A DNA stretch of 64,000 nucleotides from JBDTSW01 sp963807385 (GTDB lineage: Bacteria > Actinomycetota > Thermoleophilia > Solirubrobacterales > 70-9). Under the pieces are notes generated by a model that was given only the letters and a program-made list of their open reading frames with translations, was not told the origin of the DNA and did not search any database. This document shows positions 23,705 through 33,201 of this stretch, piece by piece (the first letter of the stretch is position 1; each line of letters begins with the position of its first letter). Where the stretch lies: positions 124,001 through 188,000 of the forward strand of contig CAWEBQ010000004.1 of NCBI GenBank assembly GCA_963807385.1, given 5' to 3'. A program made the position numbers and the translations under genes.

Positions 23705-26019
23705 TCGACGAGGCCTGGGTTCACCTCCTCGAGCAGGGGGAGATCGACGAGCGCCTGGTGGAGACCGCGGCGGAGGAATCGCACGAGGCCGAGGCGACGC
23801 CGATCCCGACCACCGTCGCACCCGGCCTCGCCACCGCCCTTCGCCAGGCGGGCATCTCCGAGCTCTACTCCCATCAGGCCGAGGCGCTGGAGGCGGCGCG
23901 GCGCGGCGATGTGATCGTCACTAGCGGAACCGCCTCGGGCAAGTCGCTGTCGTTCAACCTGCCGGTGCTCGACACCCTGGAGCGCGACGGACGCGCCCGC
24001 GCGCTCTACCTCTACCCGACGAAGGCGCTGGCCCAGGATCAGGCGCGAAAGCTTCACGAGCTCGGCCTCGGGGCGGTTCGCCACGCGATCTACGACGGGG
24101 ACACCCCGCGCGACGACCGCCCGGCGATCAGGCGGAAGTCCAACCTCGTGCTGACCAACCCGGACATGCTCAACATGAGCCTGCTTCCCCACCACAAGCA
24201 CTGGAACGAGTTCCTCGCCGGCCTGAAGTGGGTGGTGGTGGACGAAGCGCACACCTACCGGGGCGTGTTCGGCTCGCACGTGGCGAACGTGCTGCGGCGC
24301 CTCCGGCGCGTGGCGGGCCTCTACGGGTCCGACCCGCGGTTTATGTGCGCGTCAGCGACGATCGCGAACCCGGTGGATCTGGCGCAGGCGCTTGTGGGAC
24401 GCCCCTTCGAGCTGGTCGACGCCGACGGTGCGCCCCGTGCGGGTCGGCGGATCGCGATCTGGAACCCGCCGGTGATCGACCCCGCCACGATGAAGCGCCG
24501 TTCCGTGCTGTCGGAGACGGCGGAGCTGCTGGCCGACCTCGTGATCGGCGGCCAGCGCACGATCTGCTTCCTGCGAAGCCGCCGCGGGATCGAGCTGATC
24601 CAGCGCTTCACGCGGATGCGTCTGGAGGACCTGGGCCACGGCGACCTCGCCGCCCGCATAGCGCCCTACCGCGCCGGCTACACGCCGCAGCAGCGCCGCG
24701 AGATCGAAGCCAGCCTGGCCCGCGGCCACCTGCGGGCCGTAGTGGCCACCGACGCGCTGGAGCTGGGGATCGACATCGGCGAGCTGGACGCGGCCATCTG
24801 CGTGACGTTCCCCGGCACCGTCGCCAGCCTGCGCCAGATGTGGGGGCGGGCGGGCCGCAGGCGCGAGGGGATCGCGCTCTACGTCGCCGGCGACGACGCG
24901 CTCGATCAGTTCTTCTGCCGGCACCCGACCGAGTTCCTCTCCCGCCCCGTCGAGGCAGCGATCCTCGACCACGCGAACGAGCGGATCCAGCTCGCCCACA
25001 CGCTCGCGGCGGCCTACGAGGTGCCGCTCGGGGGGACGGCCGCGCAGCCCGGCGCCCGCGACGACGAGGTCCTCGGCGACCGTTGGCGCGAGCGCGCCGA
25101 CGCGTTGGTGGGCGCGGGACAGCTCCGGCGCTCGAACGACGGGCGCTACCTGCCTCGGGGCCCCGGGTTCCCGGCCGGCGAGATCTCGCTGCGCTCGGCG
25201 TCCCCGAACTCGGTCGCCGTGATCGACCGCGCCTCAGGCGAGATGATTGGCTCGGTCGAGGCCGAGCGCGCTTTCACCACGATCCACCCCGGCGCGATCT
25301 ACCTCCATCTGGGCCGCTCGTACGAGGTACGCGAGCTGGATTTGGAGACCCGGCGGGCGATGGTGGACGCCTTCGACGGGGACTGGTACACGCAACCGAA
25401 GAAGGAGACGATGGTCTACATCGAGGCCATCGGGGTCCAGCGGCGCCTGGGCGACGGGCCGCGGGCGAGCGAGCTCTCGTTCGGCGACGTGTCGGTGACC
25501 GAGCAGGTGATCGCCTACCAGCGCAAGCGCCTCGACGACCACGGCGTGATCGACCTCGTGGCGCTCGACCTCCCGGAGACCAACTTCCCAACGCAGGCGC
25601 TCTGGTACGAGCTGCCGGACGCGCTCGCGGGGCCGGAGCGGCTGCCGCTCGAGGTCCAACTCGGCGCGCTTCACGCCGCCGAGCACTCGCAGATCGCCGT
25701 GCTGCCGCTGCTGGCGATGTGCGACCGCTGGGACATCGGCGGCCTCTCCACCAACGTCCACTTCCAGACGGGCCGGCCGACGATCTTCATCTACGACGGC
25801 CACCCGGGGGGCGTGGGCATCGCCCGCCGCGGCTACGACGAGTTCGAGCGCCTGGTCGCCGACGCGGCGCGGCTGGTGGGGGAGTGCCCGTGCGCGGACG
25901 GCTGTCCCTCATGCGTCCAGTCGCCGAAGTGCGGCAACCTCAACGAGCCGCTGCACAAGGCCGGCTCGCTGCAGCTCATGGAGGACATGATCAACGCGAT
26001 CGCGGCCGTCGCACGGTAG
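23701..26019 (+). CDS. DEAD/DEAH-box helicase with C-terminal DUF1998-type Cys motif (Hrq1/YprA-like)
   Basis: A 772-residue superfamily 2 helicase. LYSHQAEAL is the Q-motif region, Walker A is TSGTASGKS at about 74-82, DEAH is at 181-184, motif III is ASATIANP, and the second RecA domain has ATDALELGIDIGELDA and QMWGRAGRR. The C-terminal domain ends with CPCADGCPSCVQSPKCGNLN, the four-cysteine metal or Fe-S site of the DUF1998/MrfA-Hrq1 helicases. Relatives repair mitomycin-type damage (MrfA) or crosslinks (Hrq1), so a DNA-repair role is likely. ATGA overlap couples it to folP. Confidence 0.9.
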   Translation: MIDEAWVHLLEQGEIDERLVETAAEESHEAEATPIPTTVAPGLATALRQAGISELYSHQAEALEAARRGDVIVTSGTASGKSLSFNLPVLDTLERDGRARALYLYPTKALAQDQARKLHELGLGAVRHAIYDGDTPRDDRPAIRRKSNLVLTNPDMLNMSLLPHHKHWNEFLAGLKWVVVDEAHTYRGVFGSHVANVLRRLRRVAGLYGSDPRFMCASATIANPVDLAQALVGRPFELVDADGAPRAGRRIAIWNPPVIDPATMKRRSVLSETAELLADLVIGGQRTICFLRSRRGIELIQRFTRMRLEDLGHGDLAARIAPYRAGYTPQQRREIEASLARGHLRAVVATDALELGIDIGELDAAICVTFPGTVASLRQMWGRAGRRREGIALYVAGDDALDQFFCRHPTEFLSRPVEAAILDHANERIQLAHTLAAAYEVPLGGTAAQPGARDDEVLGDRWRERADALVGAGQLRRSNDGRYLPRGPGFPAGEISLRSASPNSVAVIDRASGEMIGSVEAERAFTTIHPGAIYLHLGRSYEVRELDLETRRAMVDAFDGDWYTQPKKETMVYIEAIGVQRRLGDGPRASELSFGDVSVTEQVIAYQRKRLDDHGVIDLVALDLPETNFPTQALWYELPDALAGPERLPLEVQLGALHAAEHSQIAVLPLLAMCDRWDIGGLSTNVHFQTGRPTIFIYDGHPGGVGIARRGYDEFERLVADAARLVGECPCADGCPSCVQSPKCGNLNEPLHKAGSLQLMEDMINAIAAVAR

Positions 26020-26022
26020 GCG

Positions 26023-26037
26023 GCGACGCTTCGTCGC
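26023..26037 (+). terminator. Possible terminator hairpin after the helicase gene
   Basis: GCGACG-CTT-CGTCGC, directly after the helicase stop codon. No T-run follows, so it is weak. Confidence 0.3.
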
Positions 26038-26040
26038 GAC

Positions 26041-26069
26041 TTGCGGCAGAGGTCACTCTGAGGTAGATT
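26041..26069 (+). promoter_or_regulatory. Candidate promoter for the secreted hypothetical protein
   Basis: TTGCGG and TAGATT separated by 17 bases, a standard -35/-10 layout. It leaves a leader of about 35 bases that contains the GGGGAGGA ribosome site of the next gene. Confidence 0.45.
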
Positions 26070-26109
26070 GAGCGCGAGTTCGAGAGTCGGTCTTCGGGGA
26101 GGATTCGCG

Positions 26110-26778
26110 ATGAATTGGACGGCGCACCGCCTTCGGGGTATCGGAGTCGTCCCGGCGCTCGGAGCAGCGATCGCCGTACTGGTGGCCGCGCCGGTACAGG
26201 CGAAGGGAGAGCATGCTGTCCGCGATGCCGGCTCCTGTACGCCGAAGATCGTGTACGCGTACGCGCCAGGGACGCTTGACGCCACAGGTACCGGTGCGGG
26301 AGAGGTCGCCGTCCTCAGCTACACGGACGGGGGGGGAATTCCACAGCCCGACACGACCGCAAGTGTCGAGTGGGAGGCACGCGCCATCGTCAGCGATCCG
26401 AAGCACAGCGGCGGACCTCCCCGAATCGGCGGAAACGTCGAGCTCGACATCACTACGGTTGAGGGCGATCACATCACCTACGACGCCAAGTGCGTCGTGG
26501 GGGCGGGCTCCTTCGGGGATGGCTTCATCGTCTACGCGAACGGGAAGGCCAAGGGGTGGCCCGGCGACAGGGGCTCTCGCAGGAGCCTCGTCCACTTCGA
26601 GGCGTGGAGTGACGGGGTGCATGAGTACGCCTACGTGGCGCTGATCGATGGCGCCGACTGCGCCCTGAACTTCGACGTCAAGCTGGTTACCCAGGAGCCG
26701 TGGATAGTCGGCTCCGGCGCGCTAACCGGAATCCCGCCGGGCTTTGCACTCAGCGAAACGGACTGCTCGCAGGCCTAG
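26110..26778 (+). CDS. Secreted hypothetical protein
   Basis: A 222-residue protein with a clear export signal at about 1-33: basic start NWTAHRLRG, hydrophobic VVPALGAAIAVLVAA, cleavage after PVQA. The mature part is polar, glycine-rich and beta-prone, with cysteines at CTPK, DAKCVVG, DCALN and ETDC that could form two disulfides. The start is at MNWTAHR, with GGGGAGGATT about eight bases upstream, rather than 14 codons earlier. I do not recognise a family; segments such as RSLVHFEAWSDGVHEYAYV resemble other uncharacterised exported actinobacterial proteins. It probably works outside the cell. Confidence 0.7.
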   Translation: MNWTAHRLRGIGVVPALGAAIAVLVAAPVQAKGEHAVRDAGSCTPKIVYAYAPGTLDATGTGAGEVAVLSYTDGGGIPQPDTTASVEWEARAIVSDPKHSGGPPRIGGNVELDITTVEGDHITYDAKCVVGAGSFGDGFIVYANGKAKGWPGDRGSRRSLVHFEAWSDGVHEYAYVALIDGADCALNFDVKLVTQEPWIVGSGALTGIPPGFALSETDCSQA

Positions 26779-26883
26779 ACGGTTCCCATCGCGCGAGAGC
26801 TCGCAGGCATGCGTCCTCGCCGAGTTCCGCCTCGGTCAGCCTGCCTGGAGTTGGCGACGCCCCCGCGCTAGCCTCCCGCTCGC

Positions 26884-26956
26884 GGCGAGGTAGCTCAGTT
26901 GGTAGAGCACACGACTGAAAATCGTGGTGTCCCCGGTTCGATTCCGGGCCTCGCCA
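26884..26956 (+). tRNA. tRNA-Phe (anticodon GAA)
   Basis: A complete cloverleaf. The acceptor stem GGCGAGG pairs with CCTCGCC, with discriminator A. The D arm is GCTC-AGTTGGTA-GAGC, the anticodon stem CACGA/TCGTG has loop CTGAAAA (anticodon GAA at 26917-26919), and the T arm is CCCGG-TTCGATT-CCGGG. The 3' CCA is not encoded and must be added. This is the only tRNA seen in the window. Confidence 0.97.
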
Positions 26957-26984
26957 TTCGTATATATCCGGGCTGCGCGACTGG

Positions 26985-28358
26985 CTAGGGCGAGCAGCTC
27001 GCGGCGCCCGTGCCCGCCTCGTAATGCGCGCAAACCTCGGTGGCGCTCAGGGCGCCCTCATAGACGGCGACCTCGTCCAGCGCCCCGTCCCAGGCGTCCC
27101 TATCGGTCGAGCCGTAGTTGCCGAGCCTGATCGCGCCCGGGGTCGAGTGGTAGGGCTCGGTGACGGTGCGGGTACCCCGCGACTGGCCGTCGACGAAGAG
27201 CTCGGCCAGGTTGGCGGCGTCGTCGAAGTTCAGGACCCAGTGGAACCACTCGCCCGGCACGGGCAGAGCGGCGGGCCACGAGACGGCGGCGGTGCCCCCC
27301 TGCATTCGGGGGTCGAACAGAAGCCGCTGCGGGTCGGTGGGACGGGTGTAGAGGCCGGGTGAGACCCCCACCTTCGAGCCCGAGAACAGGACGTCCCAGA
27401 GGTCGACCGTGTCGCGGCAGGCCCAGCCCTCATAGCTTCGGGCGGAGCCGCGAGCGAAGGGGCTGTAGGTGGTGGTGATCCGCCCGGAGCGGCTGGTGAG
27501 CTCGACCGCGGTGTCGGTGTCCGTGGCGAGGGCACCCGGTGCCCCGAGGGAGTGGTCTCCGGCGTAGATGCCGTCGCGGTTGTTCGGCGAGGCGTCCCCG
27601 GACGTGGTGCCGGAGCTCTCCCCAAGGCGCCAGTAGGCCGCGGGGCTGTCGGCGAGGATCTCGCCGTCGTAGTCGGCCGGGGTCCCGGTGGGGATGGTGC
27701 ACGGAGTGGGAGTGGGCGTCGTCGTCGTTATCGCAATGCTCCAGCCACCGGCGATGGTGCCGGTATCGCCGTCGGAGTCGTCGGTGACGTAGAGGCTCCA
27801 CGTCCCGTTCGGGTTGGTGCCGTTGAAGATGTCCAGCGTGGTCCCGGTGGGGGCGGGAGCCGATGGGAAGCTGTCACCGCCACCTCCGCACTCGCCGGGA
27901 ACCCCGGCCAGGGCGTAGTCCGTCGGTCGGTAGGTGCCGGTTGTGAGTGGCTGATCGCCAGGCAACTTGCCTGCCGCCTGGTCGCTGAAGGTGAGATCAA
28001 TCCCAGCGGCGGCGTCGCACGCACCCAGCCCTTGATCGTCATCGGCCGGGACGTCCGAGAGGACCTCGAGGGCGCCCCCGCCGGGGCCCGCGAGAAGGAT
28101 GTCGACGTCTGTGGGGTGGCCGTGCCCAAGGCCGTTCAGGGTGACGTCGACGTCAGTGATCGTGCCGCTGAGTCCGCTGACGTCGATCGTCGAGGGGTAG
28201 GGCGTCGCGGTGGCGCCGTCGTTGATCGTGATCCCGCCGCTCGGGCCGAAGGCGGCGGCCGCGGCTGAACCGGTGACAGCGAGCGCGGCAATCGCCGTGG
28301 CGCCAAGGGCCGACACGCCCCTCGCGGTTAGCGATCTGAGTCTCGATCGGTCCCCCAT
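26985..28358 (-). CDS. Secreted protein with P-domain-like and LamG-like modules
   Basis: A 457-residue exported protein. The signal peptide is about 1-36 (ATAIAALAVTGSAAAAA). Residues about 40-210 resemble a proprotein-convertase P domain: ITDVDVTLNGLGHGHPTDVDILL, then LDIFNGTNPNGTWSLYVTDDSDGDTGTIAGGWS. A Thr/Pro linker (TTTTPTPTPC) leads to a LamG/concanavalin-like domain at about 240-450 (AAYWRLGESSG, WFHWVLNFDD, LDEVAVYEGALSATEV). Such modules bind glycans or surfaces and often decorate cell-surface proteins. No catalytic domain is visible. AGAGGA lies five bases before the ATG. Function unknown. Confidence 0.8.
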   Translation of the reverse strand: MGDRSRLRSLTARGVSALGATAIAALAVTGSAAAAAFGPSGGITINDGATATPYPSTIDVSGLSGTITDVDVTLNGLGHGHPTDVDILLAGPGGGALEVLSDVPADDDQGLGACDAAAGIDLTFSDQAAGKLPGDQPLTTGTYRPTDYALAGVPGECGGGGDSFPSAPAPTGTTLDIFNGTNPNGTWSLYVTDDSDGDTGTIAGGWSIAITTTTPTPTPCTIPTGTPADYDGEILADSPAAYWRLGESSGTTSGDASPNNRDGIYAGDHSLGAPGALATDTDTAVELTSRSGRITTTYSPFARGSARSYEGWACRDTVDLWDVLFSGSKVGVSPGLYTRPTDPQRLLFDPRMQGGTAAVSWPAALPVPGEWFHWVLNFDDAANLAELFVDGQSRGTRTVTEPYHSTPGAIRLGNYGSTDRDAWDGALDEVAVYEGALSATEVCAHYEAGTGAASCSP

Positions 28359-28558
28359 GGTCCTCTCACTGCGGAGCGTATAGCACCTGGACCCGAAGGC
28401 TGCCGTCCCGATGCTGCGGCCCTACTGGGGAGGCTGGGCCGCCTGGAAACCGAACAACGGCCAGAGGCCGGTGACAAGAGTCGGCCTAGGGGAATCCCCT
28501 CGCACCGGGCCGGAATCGCCTCTGGCCAGAGAGGCACGCAGTCACTTGTCGGGCTGAC

Positions 28559-30715
28559 CTAGCTCGAGGCCTCCGCCCCCGCCCGCTCCAGCGCAGACGG
28601 CTCCACGCGCAGGAGCTTCGCCGGGCCCGGTGGGAGCCACCAGTTCCAGCGGCCCATCAGCGACATCACCGCGGGAACGATGAGGGCTCTGATCACGGTC
28701 GCGTCGAGCAGGATCCCGGCCGCCAGGCCCGTGGCCATCATCTTCAGGTCCGTCCCCGGCCCCGACGCCATGGCGACGAAGGCCAAGAACAGGATCAGCG
28801 CCGCGCTCGTGACCAGACGGCCGGTGCGCGCGATGCCGCGGATCACCGCGGTGTCGGTGGAGCCCGTCTTGTCGTACTCCTCCCGCATCCGGCTGAGGAT
28901 GAAGACCTCGTAGTCCATCGAGAGGCCGAACAGGAACGCGAAGATCATCAGCGGCATCCAGGAGGGGATCAGGCCCGTCGCCTCGATCCCGAAGATCGCC
29001 TCCGACCCGAGTCCCTCCTGCCAGATCAGGACGAGCACTCCCCAGGCGGCGGCGACGCTCAGGATGTTGAGCACGATCGCCTTGAGCGGCAACAGCAGGG
29101 AGCGGAAGGCCCGCGCCAGCAGGATGAAGGTCGTGATGCAGATCAACGCGATCATCAGCGGGAAGCTGCCGTACACGGCGTCGATGAAGTCGTCGTTGGA
29201 CGCGGGCTGACCCCCGACACGGACGTCCGAGCCGGCGGCGCCAGCCGTGTTGCGAACGGCCTCGAGCGTCGCCTCTCCCTCGTCCGAGCCCGAGTCGTCG
29301 ACGGGAATCGCGTCGACCAGCGCGGTGCCGCCCTGTCGCCACGCCTCGTCCTCCGGCGCAACGGCGCCGTGGATGCCGTCGATCTCGTTCAGCGAAGCGG
29401 CGAGCTCGCCGGGGTCGGTGTCGCCCTCGATCAGGATCTCGTGGGGGAGCAGCGCCCCCTCGCCGATGCCCGAGGCCTGGAGGGCGTCGAGGCCCTCCTT
29501 GGCGTCGCCGGACTTGGCGGCCGTGTTGGCGTCGGACGCCCCGAGCTGGAGGTTGGTCGAGGCGAAGACCAGCCCGAGGATGACCGCCATCCCCGCCCCC
29601 GCGGCGAGCCAGCGACGCCGCGAGACGCCCTCGGCCCACCGGGTCCAGGCGCGTGAGGCCTTGTCGTCTGTTCGCCGGTGAGGCCAGTCCAGTCGCTGCC
29701 CGAACCTGGCCAGCACCACTGGGAGCAGGGTGATCGCGACCAGGGTCGAGACGAACGGGATCAGCATCCCGCCGTATCCCATCGAGCGCAAGAACGGGAG
29801 CGGCAGGGCAATCAGCGCGAACAGCCCGATGCCGACCGTGATCCCGCTGAAGACGACGGCGCGGCCGGCGGTCTCCATCGCCCGCTGCACCGCCTCGTCG
29901 CCCTCGCGGCCGTGGGCGCGCTCCTCGCGCCAGCGCGAGACGACGATCAGCGAGTAGTCGATCGCGACTCCAAGCCCGATCAGCGCGATCAGGAACTGCA
30001 CGATCGGCGAGACGCTGGTGAGCTCGGTGAGGATGAGCAGCAGCAGGAAGGTGGTCATGATCGAGACCACCGCCATCAGGATCGGGATAAGCGCCAGGAA
30101 CGAGGCGAACACGAACGTGAGGACGAGCAGCGCTCCAAAGCCGCCGATCAGCGCCTCGATCAGAACCCCGGGGCCCTCGCTGTCGGCGCCGGAGTCCTCG
30201 TAGAGGGCGTCGAAGCCACTCAGCAACACGGGCTGGCCCGCCACCGTGGCGCCCTCGAGCGCCTCGCTCGCCGCCTTCTCCGCGGCGGGGTTCTCACCGA
30301 AGATCGAGGTCGGGTCCGGCGGCGGATATACCAGGGCGTAGGTGGTCGTGCCGTCGTCGGAGACGAAAGCGTTGTCGCCGGTTGACGCGTACGAGGCCAC
30401 CCGGGAGCCGGGCAACGCCTCGTTGAGGCTCGCGTCGAGAGCCTCGAGCTCGGCTTTGACCTCGGGCGAGTTCACGTCGGTGCCGTCGGGAAGCTGCACG
30501 ACCGGGATCAGCGGCGAGGTGTCGCCGCCGGTGCCCCCGTACTGCTCGGCGATCGCAACGTTGGTCTCCCAGCCCTCCTCACCCGGCACCGAGAACTCCG
30601 CCTCGAGGGCGTCCGAGGCCGGCCCGGAGGCGGCGATGCCGGCGATCGTGAGGACGATCCAGCCGACGACGACGATGCGCTTGTGTGCGAGGACCCAGCG
30701 GGTGAGGCTTGCCAT
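28559..30715 (-). CDS. MMPL/RND-family membrane transporter
   Basis: A 718-residue, roughly twelve-helix transporter. One N-terminal helix (RIVVVGWIVLTIAGIAAS) is followed by an extracellular loop to about 175. Next comes a bundle with LIGLGVAIDYSLIVVSRWREE, a second internal repeat with FLFGLSMDYEVFILSRMREEY, and a short charged tail. The two Asp-Tyr pairs are the proton-relay residues of the MmpL family. MMPL proteins export lipids, siderophores or drugs; the cargo is not identifiable here. It follows the MFS gene on the same strand after 69 bases, with GGAG upstream, and may be cotranscribed with it. Confidence 0.9.
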   Translation of the reverse strand: MASLTRWVLAHKRIVVVGWIVLTIAGIAASGPASDALEAEFSVPGEEGWETNVAIAEQYGGTGGDTSPLIPVVQLPDGTDVNSPEVKAELEALDASLNEALPGSRVASYASTGDNAFVSDDGTTTYALVYPPPDPTSIFGENPAAEKAASEALEGATVAGQPVLLSGFDALYEDSGADSEGPGVLIEALIGGFGALLVLTFVFASFLALIPILMAVVSIMTTFLLLLILTELTSVSPIVQFLIALIGLGVAIDYSLIVVSRWREERAHGREGDEAVQRAMETAGRAVVFSGITVGIGLFALIALPLPFLRSMGYGGMLIPFVSTLVAITLLPVVLARFGQRLDWPHRRTDDKASRAWTRWAEGVSRRRWLAAGAGMAVILGLVFASTNLQLGASDANTAAKSGDAKEGLDALQASGIGEGALLPHEILIEGDTDPGELAASLNEIDGIHGAVAPEDEAWRQGGTALVDAIPVDDSGSDEGEATLEAVRNTAGAAGSDVRVGGQPASNDDFIDAVYGSFPLMIALICITTFILLARAFRSLLLPLKAIVLNILSVAAAWGVLVLIWQEGLGSEAIFGIEATGLIPSWMPLMIFAFLFGLSMDYEVFILSRMREEYDKTGSTDTAVIRGIARTGRLVTSAALILFLAFVAMASGPGTDLKMMATGLAAGILLDATVIRALIVPAVMSLMGRWNWWLPPGPAKLLRVEPSALERAGAEASS

Positions 30716-30784
30716 TTGTTCGTTGATCTCCGTTCGTGTGCGAGGGGCGGCGTGTGATCTTAGGACGGTCGGCTCACGGCGAAT

Positions 30785-31999
30785 TCATCGCCGTGGCTCG
30801 GTCAGCTCGCCCGCGCCCACGACGACGTGCTCCTCGCGGCGGGCGCGGTGGATCGCCAGGCCCGCCAGGCCCGCGAGCATGGAGATCCCGCCGGCCATCG
30901 CAAGCGTCGCCCGCCCGCCCAGGATGGCGACCAGGACACCGCCGCTCGCCAACGCGACCAGCTCCGCGCCGTTGCGCAGCCCGTTGTAGGCGGCGAAGGC
31001 GCGGCCGTGCAGGCGACCCGGCACGCGCTCCTGGATCAGCGTCCTCGCGAGCACGTTCTTCACGCCGTGCCCCAGGCCGCCGATCAGCCACATGGCGCCG
31101 GCGAAGGGAGCGACCAGGAGGAGCGTCGGCAGGCCCAGGCCGGCGCCCTGCACGGCTACGGCGGCCAGCGCGGCGGTGGCCATGGCGGCCTGGCGGATTC
31201 GTCCCGCGATCAGCAGGGAGCCCAGGACCATCCCGAGCGTCCAGCAGCTGAAGAGCACGCCGTAGACGACGCCCGATGCGTCCAGGTCCTCGCGAAGGAA
31301 GAAGACCTCGGCCGTGATCGACGCGCTCATGAAGAGCAGCGAAACGAAGACGACGGCGACGACCAGGCCCAGCGCCCGATCGCGGAACAGGAACTTCGCG
31401 CCGTCCAGCGCCCTGTCCTCCACGTCCTCTGGAGCCGGTCCGGCGGGCCGGCGTGCGTGGAGCAGCGCTCCGGCGAGCGCCACGACCCCGAACGTCGCGG
31501 CGTTGACCAGCAGGGCCACCTCGGTCCCTCCGGCGTCCACGAGGATGCCGCCCACGAGCGGACCCGCCGTCATCCCCGCGTAGCGGGACGTCTCGACCCA
31601 TCCGTTCACCCGCGCGAGCCGGCGCTCACCGGCGATCACGGGGACCAGTGCGAACTCCGCCGGCTGCGCGATCGCGTTCGACGTGCCCAGGAGGGCAGCG
31701 AGCACGAGAATCGCCCCGAGCGAGTCCAGGGCCAGCGCGATGCCCGCGGCGAAGAGCACCTGGGCGAGCGAGCCGGCGATCAGCACGGCTCGCGCCTCGA
31801 ACCGGTCGGCGACCATCCCGGCCAGCGGCGCGAGTACGACTACGGGTGCCCAGAGGCAGATCATCAACGCCGCGACCGCGATCCCCGAGTCCGTCATCGC
31901 CTGCAGGTGGAGGGTGAGCGGGATCCACAGCAGGAAGTCTCCGGCCGCGGAGATCCCGACCGCCCCAACGATCAGCCGCACGTCGCGCCGCCCGTCCAT
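30785..31999 (-). CDS. MFS transporter (EntS-like exporter fold)
   Basis: A 404-residue major facilitator with about twelve hydrophobic helices. The loop after helix 2 reads LAGMVADRFEARAVL, a good GxxxDRxGRR-type MFS motif A, and helix 5 has ERRLARVNGWVETSRYAGMTAGPLVGG. The pattern of EntS/MFS_3-type exporters fits best. It probably exports a small molecule. The C-terminal tail (RRARREEHVVVGAGELTEPRR) is cytoplasmic. It lies upstream of the MMPL gene, so the two may form an efflux operon. Confidence 0.85.
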   Translation of the reverse strand: MDGRRDVRLIVGAVGISAAGDFLLWIPLTLHLQAMTDSGIAVAALMICLWAPVVVLAPLAGMVADRFEARAVLIAGSLAQVLFAAGIALALDSLGAILVLAALLGTSNAIAQPAEFALVPVIAGERRLARVNGWVETSRYAGMTAGPLVGGILVDAGGTEVALLVNAATFGVVALAGALLHARRPAGPAPEDVEDRALDGAKFLFRDRALGLVVAVVFVSLLFMSASITAEVFFLREDLDASGVVYGVLFSCWTLGMVLGSLLIAGRIRQAAMATAALAAVAVQGAGLGLPTLLLVAPFAGAMWLIGGLGHGVKNVLARTLIQERVPGRLHGRAFAAYNGLRNGAELVALASGGVLVAILGGRATLAMAGGISMLAGLAGLAIHRARREEHVVVGAGELTEPRR

Positions 32000-32122
32000 G
32001 AACGTCAGTCTCGCGCGTGGGACAGTCGTTTCGTCGTCAGATCCGGCGCCCCGGGCGCGACTGAACGGTCATGAAGGGGGCGAACGGACGCCGTCCGGTC
32101 CTCTCACTAATTTGAAAAGCAG

Positions 32123-33145
32123 ATGAATCAACCGATGACACTCGTCGATCAGCCCCCGCTCGGGGGTGCTGCCCCGAACGGAAACGGTCGCAAGTACGCC
32201 AACGAGCTCACCGAGGGCGAGACCGTCAGCGCGGCGTTCGCCGTTCGCGACCGGGAGCGCCGATCTCGGCGCAACGGCGAGGACTTTCTCCGGCTGAAGG
32301 TCGCGGACAAGACCGGGACGGTCGAGGCAGTGGTATGGGAGGGCGTCGACGAGCTCTTCGAGCTCTGCGCGCCCGGATCGGTCGTGTTCATCGAGGGCCC
32401 GTTCTCGGTTCACCCGCAGTACGGGGCCAAGATCACCGTGCAGTTGCTCCGCCCGGCCGGAGCGGGCGAGTACGAGCACTCGGACCTCACCGACGGGCCA
32501 GAGGTGTCCGCCGAGCGGCTCGAGTCGGATCTGCGCGAGCTGGTGGCCACGATCCAGCACCCGGACCTGCGCCGGTTGCTCGATCGCCTGCTGGGGGAGG
32601 GAACGTCAACCTGGGAGCGCTTCCGGATCGCCCCCGCGGCCAAGTACTACCACCAGGCATTCGCGCACGGCCTGCTCGATCACGCGCTGTCCGTCGCCCA
32701 GGCGGTCAGCGCCGCGGCGTCGGCATTCCCGGGCCTCGACCGCGACGTCGCGGTCACCGGTGCGCTGCTCCACGACATCGGCAAGACCCAGGCCTACAAC
32801 GACGACCTGCTCGCGATCGACCTCACCGACGCGGGTCGGCTCGAGGGCGAGATCCCGCTCGGCTACTACTTGGTGCGCTCGACGATCGAGTCGATCGACG
32901 GATTCGACCCGGCCACGGCTCAGGCTGTCCTCCACATCATCCTGTCCCACCACGGCAGCCACGAGAACGGCTCGCCGGTCGTCCCCGCGACCCGCGAGGC
33001 CACCCTCGTCCACGCGATGGACAACCTCGGCGGGAAGCTCGGCAGCTTCGACCGGATCGAGCGGGGTCTGCCCGCGGGCGAGGCCTGGTCGCGGTTCGAC
33101 CGGGGCATCGACTCCGCTGCGTACTTCGGTACCCGCGCCGCATAG
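32123..33145 (+). CDS. YhaM-like 3'-5' exoribonuclease: OB-fold plus HD domain
   Basis: A 340-residue cytosolic protein. An N-terminal OB-fold at about 33-112 (EDFLRLKVADKTGTVEAVVWEGV) precedes an HD phosphohydrolase domain with HGLLDHALSV, ALLHDIGKTQAY (His217-Asp218) and ILSHHGSHENGSP. A conserved Asp (HAMDNLGGKL) completes the metal site. This order is that of Bacillus YhaM/CBF1, a 3'-5' exonuclease acting on RNA and DNA. The first ~25 residues are low-complexity. It is divergent from the MFS gene. Confidence 0.85.
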   Translation: MNQPMTLVDQPPLGGAAPNGNGRKYANELTEGETVSAAFAVRDRERRSRRNGEDFLRLKVADKTGTVEAVVWEGVDELFELCAPGSVVFIEGPFSVHPQYGAKITVQLLRPAGAGEYEHSDLTDGPEVSAERLESDLRELVATIQHPDLRRLLDRLLGEGTSTWERFRIAPAAKYYHQAFAHGLLDHALSVAQAVSAAASAFPGLDRDVAVTGALLHDIGKTQAYNDDLLAIDLTDAGRLEGEIPLGYYLVRSTIESIDGFDPATAQAVLHIILSHHGSHENGSPVVPATREATLVHAMDNLGGKLGSFDRIERGLPAGEAWSRFDRGIDSAAYFGTRAA

Positions 33146-33163
33146 AGCACCGGCATTGTTAGA

Positions 33164-33180
33164 CGGCGCCGAAGGCGCCG
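33164..33180. terminator. Possible terminator hairpin between convergent genes
   Basis: CGGCGCC-GAA-GGCGCCG, a perfect seven-base-pair stem in the 56-base gap between the YhaM-like gene and the small membrane-anchored gene. There is no clear T-run on either strand. Confidence 0.4.
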
Positions 33181-33201
33181 CTTACCGGGAGACTCGCGGC
33201 G